Origin: Deltaproteobacteria bacterium
GTDB taxonomy: Bacteria; Desulfobacterota; Dissulfuribacteria; Dissulfuribacterales; QOAL01
Assembly: GCA_026988585.1 (NCBI GenBank)
Contig: JALSKY010000263.1
Coordinates: 1-8,004, forward strand
Reading direction: 5' to 3'
DNA: 8,004 nucleotides
Below the pieces are notes generated by a model. That model searched no databases, was not told where the DNA came from, and saw only the letters and a list, made by a program, of their open reading frames with translations. The translations under genes and the position numbers were made by a program. Below are positions 1 to 5,414 of this stretch, piece after piece; positions within the stretch are counted from its first letter, which is position 1, and each line of letters opens with the position of its first letter.

Positions 1-107
1 CTGTTGAGGCAATGCAAGGGATTATAAAACGGATCAGATCATACAGCGTGTTGAGAAAGCCTCATTTCACCACTAAAAACCAACTGCAAGGGATGGATGC
101 AAGATGA
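1..107 (+). CDS. C-terminal end of an unidentified upstream gene (partial)
   Basis: An open frame enters from the left edge (first complete codon at 3) and runs 34 codons to a TGA at 105-107. The visible tail is basic and ends in QLQGMDAR. Its stop overlaps the pgeF start in an ATGA arrangement, which suggests the two genes are translated from one message by termination-reinitiation. pgeF homologues often follow rluD-type pseudouridine synthase genes in other bacteria, but nothing in this short tail lets me assign it to that or any family. It could still be a chance open frame; the exact overlap is the main argument that it is real. Confidence 0.5.
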   Translation, partial: VEAMQGIIKRIRSYSVLRKPHFTTKNQLQGMDAR

Positions 108-928
108 AGATCAGAAAAAAGAGGGTTCAGGGCCATACAGTGTGGCAAGTTGAAAACAGGATAATGATTATCCATTTCAACAGGCATGGCGGAAAGAGCC
201 AAGCCCCCTATAACAGCCTCAACGTCTCTCCTTATACTAAAGACTTACAGGAAACCGTAAAACAGAACCTCCAGAAGATCAGGCAGATATCAGGGGCAAA
301 GGCAATCATGGCCCTGAGACAGGTGCATGGTTCCAGGATCATAATAGATCGAGATGCCATATCTGCCCCGCTAAAAAAAGAGCAATGCAGAGATGGTCTG
401 CCACCCTTGGATCTCCTGCAATCTTCATACTGGCCTGTGACAGAGCAAGCGGATGCAGACGGCCTGATGACAAACTCTCCAGGCCTCGGGCTTCTCATAC
501 GAACAGCAGACTGTCAGGCAGTAACCCTGGTGGATATGAAAAGAGAGGCCATTGCCAATCTACATTGCGGCTGGAGAGGCATTGCCAGCAGCATCATGGC
601 AGATGCAGCAGCAGGGATGAGACAGGAGTTCCAGAGCAGGCCTGAAGATATGGTTGCGATCATCGGTCCAAGCCTGGGCCCATGCTGTGCTGAATTCAAG
701 GACTGGAAACAGCTCCTGCCTGACTGGATGCATCCCTTTGTTTTCACCAGGGATGGACGGCCCTATATCAACCTGTGGGCTGCTTCGGCAGAACGCCTTG
801 CAAGCATAGGTATCCCAAGGAAAAATATCATGATTGAAGGCACCTGTACTGCCTGCTCCACTGACTACTTCTCCTACCGGAGAGAGAAGGAGACAGGAAG
901 AAACGGCACACTGGCACTTATAATCTGA
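104..928 (+). CDS. pgeF: Peptidoglycan editing factor PgeF (YfiH/laccase-domain family)
   Basis: The protein has 274 residues, normal for the YfiH/DUF152 family. Members are cytoplasmic zinc/copper-binding enzymes, once called polyphenol oxidases. In E. coli the family protein removes muropeptide precursors carrying the wrong amino acid, and others act on purine nucleosides. The family hallmarks are in order: an RHGG motif near residues 27-30, RQVHG with His75, a TADC motif with Cys137, LHCGWRG with His154, IGPSLGPCC at 187-195, and a C-terminal C-TACSTDYFSYRRE block. His75, Cys137 and His154 form the expected metal-binding triad, so the enzyme should be active. The ATG at 104 is supported by AAGGGA at 88-93 and by the ATGA overlap with the preceding gene. 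It is separated from the genes to the right by IS debris, so no functional link to the cobalamin operon is implied. Confidence 0.93.
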   Translation: MKIRKKRVQGHTVWQVENRIMIIHFNRHGGKSQAPYNSLNVSPYTKDLQETVKQNLQKIRQISGAKAIMALRQVHGSRIIIDRDAISAPLKKEQCRDGLPPLDLLQSSYWPVTEQADADGLMTNSPGLGLLIRTADCQAVTLVDMKREAIANLHCGWRGIASSIMADAAAGMRQEFQSRPEDMVAIIGPSLGPCCAEFKDWKQLLPDWMHPFVFTRDGRPYINLWAASAERLASIGIPRKNIMIEGTCTACSTDYFSYRREKETGRNGTLALII

Positions 929-957
929 ATGCTGAAAGCTGGTCGCTACATTTCCTG

Positions 958-983
958 TTTACTCAACTTTCTGAGTAAATTTT
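958..983 (+). terminator. Weak terminator-like hairpin after pgeF
   Basis: TTTACTCA (958-965) and TGAGTAAA (972-979) form a perfect 8-bp stem with a 6-nt loop, followed by TTTT. It lies 30 nt after the pgeF stop, where a terminator is expected. The stem is AT-rich, so termination would be weak. It may instead belong to the left end of the IS remnant that begins about here. Confidence 0.4.
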
Positions 984-1030
984 ACGGAAAATTTTGAGGA
1001 TAATATGTTGAAATAATTTGTATATTTTAC

Positions 1031-1059
1031 TTAAAGTGTCCTTTCATTTCGATTATAAT
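1031..1059 (+). promoter_or_regulatory. Possible promoter of the IS4-like transposase remnant
   Basis: A perfect -10 box TATAAT (1054-1059) lies 17 bp after a poor -35 match, TTAAAG (1031-1036), in a markedly AT-rich stretch. The remnant ATG is 43 bp downstream and preceded by AAAGGA. The -10 box is good and the -35 is weak, so this is a modest call. It would drive only a truncated reading frame. Confidence 0.35.
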
Positions 1060-1102
1060 GGTGGTTACCAAAAACGCCATTACATACAGAAAGGACTCCA
1101 AT

Positions 1103-1276
1103 ATGAAGAGTAATGAAAATTTCTTGAATGAACAAGTTCAAGAACAGAGGTTATCTGGCAGCATCGGAAGTTTTTTCAGAGAATATCATCTGGGTACCCT
1201 GTTGCACCGGTGTGGAATATGAAAATGCAGGGGCTGTAAAGCCCCCGAATTTTTGGACACAATTTTTGACAAATAG
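1103..1276 (+). pseudogene. IS4-like DDE transposase, N-terminal fragment only
   Basis: From the ATG at 1103 (AAAGGA at 1090-1095, 7-nt spacing) 39 codons run to a TGA at 1220-1222. The residues LSGSIGSFF and LGTLLHRCGI resemble the start of a DDE transposase group usually filed under IS4. Reading through the TGA the frame gives KCRGCKAPEFLDTIF, which still fits that family, then meets a TAG at 1274-1276. The catalytic domain is entirely missing. The break is probably the insertion point of the neighbouring element, whose end (TTTTTGGACACAATTTTTGAC region) lies at about 1250-1270. The assignment rests on recognising the N-terminal pattern, not on a catalytic motif. The fragment is non-functional. 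Confidence 0.55.
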
Positions 1277-1456
1277 GTCGATTGGATGTGCCAAGCCAAT
1301 CTTTCAAGTAACACACTCCAAAGGGCTGTCAAGGACAAGCCCTTTGGGTGCGCCTCTGGCGCATCCTTGACAGCCTCTTTCCCGTGTGCTGAACCGGAAA
1401 GTGCCGACGGCGGGGGGACACCGACCTTTTTACCTCGGGCAAAGGGACTATACATA
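1245..1456 (-). mobile_element. Non-coding 3' end of an integrase-core insertion element
   Basis: These roughly 210 bases hold no credible gene. They follow the stop codon of the minus-strand transposase fragment (1457-1663). They end near 1250-1270 in TTTTTGGACACAATTTTTG, which looks like an IS terminus (on the minus strand TGTCCAAAAA), just where the IS4-like fragment breaks off. The stretch is rich in inverted repeats, listed separately at 1319-1375, plus GATTGG/CCAATC at 1280-1285/1296-1301. I infer that it is the tail of the same element as the transposase fragment. The exact boundary is uncertain. Confidence 0.45.
1319..1375. repeat. Overlapping inverted repeats forming alternative hairpins
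   Basis: Three stems share this stretch. GGCTGTCAAGGA (1324-1335) pairs perfectly with TCCTTGACAGCC (1364-1375). TGCGCC (1349-1354) pairs with GGCGCA (1358-1363) inside it. CAAAGGGCT (1319-1327) pairs with AGCCCTTTG (1338-1346). The first and third stems use overlapping bases, so they are mutually exclusive. There is no T-tract after either, so these are not ordinary terminators. They lie just beyond the transposase stop in the 3' non-coding part of the minus-strand element. Confidence 0.75.
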
Positions 1457-1663
1457 TCATGCTGCCTTTTTCATCTCTTGATAATGAGCTCGTACTTTTG
1501 CTGGTGTGAAATAATCATGCCTTTGAAGAAGCCAAGTTTGGTTATATCGTCTCTTGAAATCAAGCAATGCCTTTATTAGATCTTCTACCGTGTCGAAAAT
1601 CTCCACCCATAACAGTTGTTCTTTAAAAGTCCTTATGACTCTCTCGGCCACACCATCCCTCTG
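1457..1663 (-). pseudogene. Integrase-core (rve) transposase, C-terminal fragment
   Basis: The minus-strand frame reads QRDGVAERVIRTFKEQ, then LLWVEIFDTVEDL, RRYNQTWLLQRH, and ends in EMKKAA. This is the familiar C-terminal end of integrase-core transposases (IS3/IS481-like, DDE/rve fold). It includes the GVAER segment that carries the catalytic glutamate and the YN-TW--(E/Q)RH-TP-- segment. About 69 residues remain. The rest of the catalytic core and the N-terminus are absent, because the upstream side is cut exactly where the inverted repeat of the 1664-2378 element begins. A TTG codon falls at 1667-1669, but it lies in the inverted repeat and is not a real start. The fragment cannot make an active enzyme. 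Confidence 0.75.
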
Positions 1664-1707
1664 TGTCAATGAGAGTGAGACATCTACCCCTTGCTAAATT
1701 AGTGTAG
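1664..1707 (+). repeat. Left terminal inverted repeat of the IS3-like element
   Basis: The outer arm at 1664-1682 and inner arm TAAATTAGTGTAG at 1695-1707 are separated by 12 unmatched bases. Both match the right end in inverted orientation (17/19 and 12/13). The right-end spacing is 10 bases, so the repeat is a long imperfect one with a 2-base offset. Confidence 0.75.
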
Positions 1708-1727
1708 GGCGGGTAGGAGTTATCACT

Positions 1728-2376
1728 ATGAAAACAGTAAAGCTATATTCCGATTCCAGGCAGAACCAGACGACCTCATCGCCGTCAGCAATGGAGGGAG
1801 CCCTCATGGCGATCGGCTGGATGGTGGCCCACAGAGAGTCGGCCGCTCTGGCAAAGCGTCTGATTGTCGATACCTGCGAGAAACAGCAGATCACCAGAGA
1901 GCAGCTGACGTTACATGCGGACCAGGGCTCTTCCATGAAGTCCAAATTGGTGGCCCATCTGCTCTCTGATCTTAGGGTGACCAAAAGCCCATTCCAGGCC
2001 GCATGTCAGCAACGACAACCCGTATTAGGAAGCCCAGTTCAAAACCCTGAAATATTCACCTGCGTTCCCCGAACGGTTCGTCTCCATACAGGATGCGCGG
2101 GCATTTTACCGGCAGTTTTTCGGCTGGTACAACTCCGTCCACAGGCATAGCGGCATTTCCCTTATGACACCGGAGCAGGTCCATTATGGCTTAGCCGAGG
2201 AAATCCAGAAACAGCGCGCAGCCGTGCCTGAATCAGCTTTCAAAGAACACAAAAAACGGTTCAAAGGCAAGATGCCAGAACCATTACCGCTGCCCAAGGC
2301 AGCATGGATAAACAAACCAAAGGTAGCCAGGACACGCTACTCTAATTTATTGCCAACGGTGTCTCATTTTCATTGA
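1728..2376 (+). pseudogene. IS3-family transposase remnant, deleted, frameshifted and nonsense-mutated
   Basis: From codon 30 of the ATG-1728 frame the protein reads GWMVAHRESAALAKRLI, then LTLHADQGSSMKSK, both diagnostic of IS3-family OrfB; the HAD-GS aspartate is the second catalytic acid. After VTKS the frame is lost: an extra C in the CCC run at about 1988-1990 shifts the rest by one base. In the shifted frame it continues HSRPHVSNDNPY, then a TAG (2026-2028) where serine is expected, then EAQFKTLKYSPAFPERF, FYRQFFGWYNSVHRHSGISL, and MTPEQVHYGLAEEI to the stop at 2374-2376. The segment with the first catalytic aspartate is missing. Residues 1-14 (MKTVKLYSDSRQNQ) resemble the start of a small OrfA, so an internal deletion probably fused OrfA to mid-OrfB. 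The start has a GGAG at 1716-1719. It is inactive. Confidence 0.8.
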
Positions 2377-2378
2377 CA
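2337..2378 (-). repeat. Right terminal inverted repeat of the IS3-like element
   Basis: The inner arm CTACTCTAATTTA (2337-2349) and outer arm (2360-2378) mirror the left end. The transposase stop codon (2374-2376) lies within the outer arm, as is common in compact IS elements. Confidence 0.75.
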
Positions 2379-2379
2379 T

Positions 2380-2709
2380 ATTCCGTTTTGCCTGTCGATC
2401 ATCTATGCTTGGCAGAGCTTTATCCTTGAGAGCAGACTGGATCATTGTTTTGCCTTCCGGCAAAGACGCAATGCCTTTTAGAAATTTGTTGACACTGCTT
2501 AAAGTAGTTCGGCCTTCCAGGAAGTCAGAAAAGGCCTTGTGCGCCAACTTAGGAGCAAAGTTCTGGAGCATACGCTGCTGAGCCTGGAACTCTACAGCAG
2601 ACTCTGCATCTGTTCCAAACTATTTGATTGCCTGGCGATGTTCGTTGGCCAGAGCAGCAAGCCGCCCGAGCCTGGTGCCAACTTCACTATCAAAGGCAAA
2701 CGACACCCA
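2380..2709 (-). pseudogene. Broken coding fragment of unknown family
   Basis: On the minus strand a frame is open from 2709 down to the IS3-like element, interrupted by one in-frame TAG at 2620-2622. It would encode VSFAFDSEVGTRLGRL, ALANEHRQAIK, the stop, then FGTDAESAVEFQAQQRML, LAHKAFSDFLEGRTTL and KFLKGIASLPEG to about SIDDRQAKRN. Beyond that the frame runs into the terminal repeat of the element. The amino acid make-up is balanced and protein-like, with predicted helices and no membrane segment, so I take it as a gene relic cut on one side by the element. I do not recognise the family. It does not look like the integrase-core transposase found on the far side of the element, which argues that the two flanks were not originally adjacent. 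The opposite strand has a 77-codon open frame (2539-2772), which I regard as the shadow. Confidence 0.45.
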
Positions 2710-2741
2710 TTATCTAAAAAAGAAGGTGCATCAAGCTTCAA

Positions 2742-2777
2742 ACAAAAAAGGACTACAGATAACTATCTGTAGTCCTT
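2742..2777 (-). terminator. Strong terminator of tRNA-Arg
   Basis: AAGGACTACAGATA (2748-2761) and its exact complement TATCTGTAGTCCTT (2764-2777) form a long perfect stem. Read on the minus strand it is followed by a run of T (2749-2744), 9 nt beyond the CCA end of the tRNA gene. It is a classic intrinsic terminator. On the plus strand it is followed by GATTTTT, so it may also stop transcripts coming from the IS region. Confidence 0.85.
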
Positions 2778-2785
2778 GATTTTTC

Positions 2786-2862
<77 letters not shown>

Positions 2863-2893
2863 ATTTGACTGGTCTCAATGATGAAGTTCGACC

Positions 2894-2922
2894 AATATAA
2901 ACCCTGAGATGATCAAAAGCAA
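2894..2922 (-). promoter_or_regulatory. Promoter of tRNA-Arg
   Basis: On the minus strand TTGCTT (2922-2917) and TATATT (2899-2894) are separated by exactly 17 bp, a reasonable sigma70-type pair. The -10 box lies 31 bp before the mature tRNA 5' end, leaving a short leader for RNase P to remove. Confidence 0.6.
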
Positions 2923-3009
2923 GAATCTGGAAAGGGCGGCATGAATCAAATGAAAAACCTGCATGAAAAAGGGAGTTTTCCAGGTGGCAGTTCCCCGGTT
3001 TCTCTTTTC

Positions 3010-3038
3010 TTGACATCTAATCTGCTCTTGTTTAAAAA
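3010..3038 (+). promoter_or_regulatory. Promoter of the cobalamin operon
   Basis: A perfect -35 TTGACA (3010-3015) is followed after 17 bp by TAAAAA (3033-3038), a 4/6 match to the -10 box. Initiation about 7 bp later would place the transcript start near 3045, a few bases before the first stem of the riboswitch at 3049. This fit between promoter and aptamer supports the call. Confidence 0.65.
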
Positions 3039-3048
3039 GATGTGATTA

Positions 3049-3211
3049 CTTCAGGTGCCCATAGGGCTTAATAGGGAATCCGGTGAAAATCCGGAACGGG
3101 CCCGCCGCTGTAACCGGGGACGAAACCTGCATCAGGCCACTGTCATGTTTTAGCCTGACGGGAAGGCGCAGGAGATCAGGATGATCCGGGAGTCAGAAGA
3201 CCTGCCTGAAG
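3049..3211 (+). promoter_or_regulatory. Cobalamin (adenosylcobalamin-class) riboswitch aptamer
   Basis: The conserved blocks of the cobalamin riboswitch are all present in order. AGGTGCCC starts at 3053. TTAATAGGGAATCCGGTG with AATCCGGAACGGGCCC follows, then GCCGCTGTAACCGGGG (3104-3119), CCACTGT, and GGGAAGGCGC. The 3' B12 box is GGGAGTCAGAAGACCTGCC (about 3188-3206). The closing stem is CTTCAGG (3049-3055) with CCTGAAG (3205-3211). Members of this class bind adenosylcobalamin or related cobalamins and switch off the downstream genes. Here they are cbiK, the btuCDF-like importer and cbiA, all of which fit B12 supply. I cannot tell the ligand subtype from sequence reading alone. Confidence 0.97.
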
Positions 3212-3341
3212 GAAGCTACCCGCCCAAGGTCCGTGGCACGACCTTGGTGTTCAGGTTACCGGACAAAAAGGGGAAGTCCGGGCTGTTGTTTGATTACAAA
3301 CAGGCCCAGGCTTTCCGGGCCGTGAAAAAAGGAGGTATATT
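3212..3341 (+). promoter_or_regulatory. Structured leader between riboswitch and cbiK (expression platform region)
   Basis: About 130 nt separate the aptamer from the cbiK start. They hold three hairpins: CCAAGGT/ACCTTGG (3224-3230/3241-3247), CCGGAC/GTCCGG (3259-3264/3276-3281) and GGCCC/GGGCC (3303-3307/3317-3321). None is followed by a U-run, so no intrinsic terminator is visible. A strong Shine-Dalgarno GGAGG (3331-3335) lies 6 nt before the ATG and 9 nt after the last hairpin. Control at translation or by Rho therefore seems more likely than attenuation. I did not find an obvious perfect anti-Shine-Dalgarno pairing. The 64-codon frame across 3181-3375 overlaps the B12 box and is not a gene. 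Confidence 0.55.
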
Positions 3342-4346
3342 ATGTTTCATTCACGGTTGCTTTCTGGTTCGGTAACATGCTTTACAGCACTATTTCTTGC
3401 CCTACTTGTCTCTTCCCCCCTCTTTGCCGGAGAACATGAGCGTACCCACAAGAATGCCATAGTCCTGGCCATGTTCGGCACCACTGTTGAACCTGCCCTT
3501 GAAGGGTTGCTAAACATCAAGGAGAAGGTTGAAAAAAGATATCCCAACACCCCGATTAAAATTGCATTCACTTCCAACATAATCCGAAAAATCTGGATGA
3601 AGCGCTCCAAGGATCCGGCATACATCAAGCAGCACCCTGAAATTCCTGCTGAAATTCTCCATGTTCAAAGCCCGATTGCTACTCTCGCCACACTGTCAGA
3701 CCATGGTTATGACACCATCGTAATACAGCCTACCCATATTGCACATGGTGAAGAGTTTCTTGATCTGAGCAATCTTGTTAAGAGTCTCTCTTCCATCCAT
3801 ACAACAAAGGCCAAGTTCAACCCCTTCAACAAGATCGCTCTTGGCCGCCCATTCCTGGGGACCATCGGCACCGCCCACCCTTATTCAGATGATATAGAGG
3901 CTGTTGTCCATGCCATGAAGGAAGATATAGATTTTGCAAAAAAACAGGGTGCTGATACCCTGGTATATATGGGGCACGGAAATGACTTCTTTCCATCTGG
4001 AGGACAATATCTTGAATTTGAATACCTAATGAACAAAACTTATCCAGATATCCACACCATTATAGGCAATGTGGAAGGGTTCCCCAATCTGCAGCGCACA
4101 ATGGAAAAACTCAGACACAGCAAGGCAAAGAAGATAGTCTTGAAGCCCTTCATGGTGGTTGCCGGGGATCATGCCATGAATGATATGGCTGGCGAGGAAG
4201 AGGACGCATGGAAAAAGCAGATTGAGAAGGCCGGGATAGAGGTGATACCAGTGATAAAGGGCCTTGGTGTCCAGGATCCCGTTGCTGAAATTTTTGTCCA
4301 GCATCTTGCCGATGCAGCCAAGGACGCCGAGATCAAACTGAAATAG
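3342..4346 (+). CDS. cbiK: Sirohydrochlorin cobaltochelatase CbiK, exported (CbiK-P type)
   Basis: The 334-residue protein is a class II chelatase of the CbiK family, which inserts Co2+ into sirohydrochlorin (factor II) in the oxygen-independent B12 pathway. Residues 1-29 form a Sec signal peptide: Arg5, a hydrophobic stretch 11-28, and a likely cut after LFA (29/30). The mature enzyme starts near the first beta strand, AIVLAMFGTT (39-48). Metal-site motifs are THIAHGEEF (His132, His135) and YMGHGND (His212), with a conserved GDHAMNDM block at 275-282. The length without the signal matches cytosolic CbiK of about 265-300 residues. From memory, Desulfovibrio vulgaris has a periplasmic CbiK (CbiKP) beside an ABC transporter, a haem-binding tetramer. 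His98 in QHPE lies near where I recall its haem ligand, an unchecked point. The start is fixed by GGAGG six bases upstream. It is the first gene under the cobalamin riboswitch. Export leaves its true substrate open: cobalt/sirohydrochlorin, or another metal or tetrapyrrole. Confidence 0.92.
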   Translation: MFHSRLLSGSVTCFTALFLALLVSSPLFAGEHERTHKNAIVLAMFGTTVEPALEGLLNIKEKVEKRYPNTPIKIAFTSNIIRKIWMKRSKDPAYIKQHPEIPAEILHVQSPIATLATLSDHGYDTIVIQPTHIAHGEEFLDLSNLVKSLSSIHTTKAKFNPFNKIALGRPFLGTIGTAHPYSDDIEAVVHAMKEDIDFAKKQGADTLVYMGHGNDFFPSGGQYLEFEYLMNKTYPDIHTIIGNVEGFPNLQRTMEKLRHSKAKKIVLKPFMVVAGDHAMNDMAGEEEDAWKKQIEKAGIEVIPVIKGLGVQDPVAEIFVQHLADAAKDAEIKLK

Positions 4347-4369
4347 TTACAAAGTCAAGGAAACAGTTA

Positions 4370-5410
4370 TTGTTGAGGCGATCAGTAACAATCTTCATTT
4401 TATACCTGCTGCTCATGATCCTGATGGCAGTCTCATGCCAGATGGGATATATGAAGATACCCCTGCAGGATGTTGTTCTCATCATCATGCAGCACATAGG
4501 ATTACATGACAACGCCCATGTTGATCCAGCGTCGGCAGCAGTAGTCATGGAGATAAGGCTCCCGCGAATCATCGGCGCTGCCATGGTCGGGGGAGCCCTT
4601 GCGGTCAGCGGCACCGTTTTTCAGGCCCTTCTCCTGAATCCCCTGGCAGATCCCTACACACTTGGAATATCCTCAGGGGCTGCCTTTGGCGCATGTATCG
4701 CCATAGTTCTTACCCTGCTTGGCATTGCCATGCCCCAGGTCGTCTCCATACCGGTTCTGGCATTTGCTGGAGCCATGGCAAGTCTCTTTGCAGTAATGAC
4801 TCTGGCCTACAACACTGCCCTTGGCGGTATGCGGAAATTTTCATCCACCAACCTGATCCTATCTGGAGTTATCATATCTGCCATACTCTCTGCTGCCATC
4901 GGTTTCATGAAGTTTCTTGCAGATGAACAGGTGGGGGCCATCATCTTCTGGCTCATGGGCAGTTTTTCCAGTATGGACTGGAGCCAGACAGTGATGATTT
5001 CAGCCGTTTCAGCCCCTCTCTTGCTGCTCATCAGTTGTTATGGACAGGATCTGAACATCATAGCCACTGGAGAAAAAAATGCTCGGGGCATGGGAGTCAA
5101 TGTGTCAATGGTCAGGGTGCTTCTGCTCTCTCTCTGCTCCCTCTGGACCGCCATGGCCGTTTCCATATCCGGGATCATCGGTTTTGTCGGGCTCATTGTT
5201 CCCCATCTCCTCAGATACACCTTCGGCCCTGATAACCGTTTCCTGCTGTCAGCAGCATTTCCTGCAGGAGCAATGCTGCTTCTGTGCGCAGATACCCTGA
5301 CCAGGGCAGTCCTGCCGGCAGAGGTGCCTATCGGTGTGTTGACTGCCCTTATTGGCGGCCCGTTTTTCTGTCTTATCTTCAAACGGTATCAGTCTGCACG
5401 GCAAATATAG
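4370..5410 (+). CDS. btuC: Corrinoid/iron-complex ABC importer permease (BtuC/FecCD family)
   Basis: This 346-residue inner-membrane protein is the normal length for the FecCD family and has about ten hydrophobic segments, the first at residues 7-22. Family motifs are RLPR (63-66), GGALAVSG then NPLADPYTLGISSGAA (74-105), and FVGLIVPHLLR (272-282), which forms the region that contacts the ATPase. A C-terminal EVPIGVLTALIGGPFF (318-333) completes the set. Two copies would form the channel for a cobalamin, cobinamide, haem or siderophore complex. The start is TTG at 4370, with AAGGA at 4357-4361 giving an 8-nt spacing; a second TTG follows directly. The next in-frame ATG would remove part of the first membrane segment. 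It begins 23 nt after cbiK, and the ATPase gene follows after 4 nt. The riboswitch favours a corrinoid substrate, but the family also carries iron complexes. Confidence 0.88.
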   Translation: MLRRSVTIFILYLLLMILMAVSCQMGYMKIPLQDVVLIIMQHIGLHDNAHVDPASAAVVMEIRLPRIIGAAMVGGALAVSGTVFQALLLNPLADPYTLGISSGAAFGACIAIVLTLLGIAMPQVVSIPVLAFAGAMASLFAVMTLAYNTALGGMRKFSSTNLILSGVIISAILSAAIGFMKFLADEQVGAIIFWLMGSFSSMDWSQTVMISAVSAPLLLLISCYGQDLNIIATGEKNARGMGVNVSMVRVLLLSLCSLWTAMAVSISGIIGFVGLIVPHLLRYTFGPDNRFLLSAAFPAGAMLLLCADTLTRAVLPAEVPIGVLTALIGGPFFCLIFKRYQSARQI

Positions 5411-5414
5411 GAAG

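Larger units (their letters stand above)
1664..2378 (+). mobile_element. Decayed IS3-like insertion sequence with intact ends (715 bp)
   Basis: The element is bounded by a 19-bp inverted repeat with two mismatches. The left arm is TGTCAATGAGAGTGAGACA at 1664-1682 and the right arm TGTCTCATTTTCATTGACA at 2360-2378, giving the TG...CA ends typical of the IS3 family. A second inverted pair lies just inside (1695-1707 against 2337-2349, 12 of 13 matching). It contains a plus-strand IS3 transposase remnant whose stop lies in the right repeat. At 715 bp it is about half the length expected for this family, in keeping with an internal deletion. The bases outside the outer repeats (CTG left, TAT right) do not form a target duplication, so a flank was probably rearranged after insertion. 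The left flank is an integrase-core transposase gene, so this is a nested insertion. Confidence 0.75.

Noticed and set aside
1220..1222. TGA as a selenocysteine codon in the transposase remnant
   Set aside because: The gene is truncated shortly after, the family has no selenocysteine, and no dedicated selenocysteine hairpin is evident.
1186..1579. Several 80-97 codon open frames on both strands
   Set aside because: They cover the hairpin-rich non-coding end of the element and overlap the transposase fragments; the translations look random.
1667..1669. TTG as the start of a 70-residue transposase protein on the minus strand
   Set aside because: The codon lies in the terminal repeat of the inserted element, so the frame is a truncated gene, not a small protein.
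1694..1984. 96-codon minus-strand frame inside the IS3-like element
   Set aside because: It is antisense to the recognised transposase sequence on the plus strand.
2941..3045. 34-codon open frame starting with ATG and a GGGCGG upstream
   Set aside because: It runs through the -35 and -10 elements of the cobalamin operon promoter and has no recognisable protein features.
3181..3375. 64-codon open frame on the plus strand across the B12 box
   Set aside because: It overlaps the conserved 3' part of the cobalamin aptamer and runs into cbiK in another frame; the bases are explained by RNA structure.
5352..5414. Longer ATPase starting at TTG 5352
   Set aside because: The added residues overlap the btuC C-terminus and do not match the family; ATG 5415 starts just before the first beta strand of the domain.
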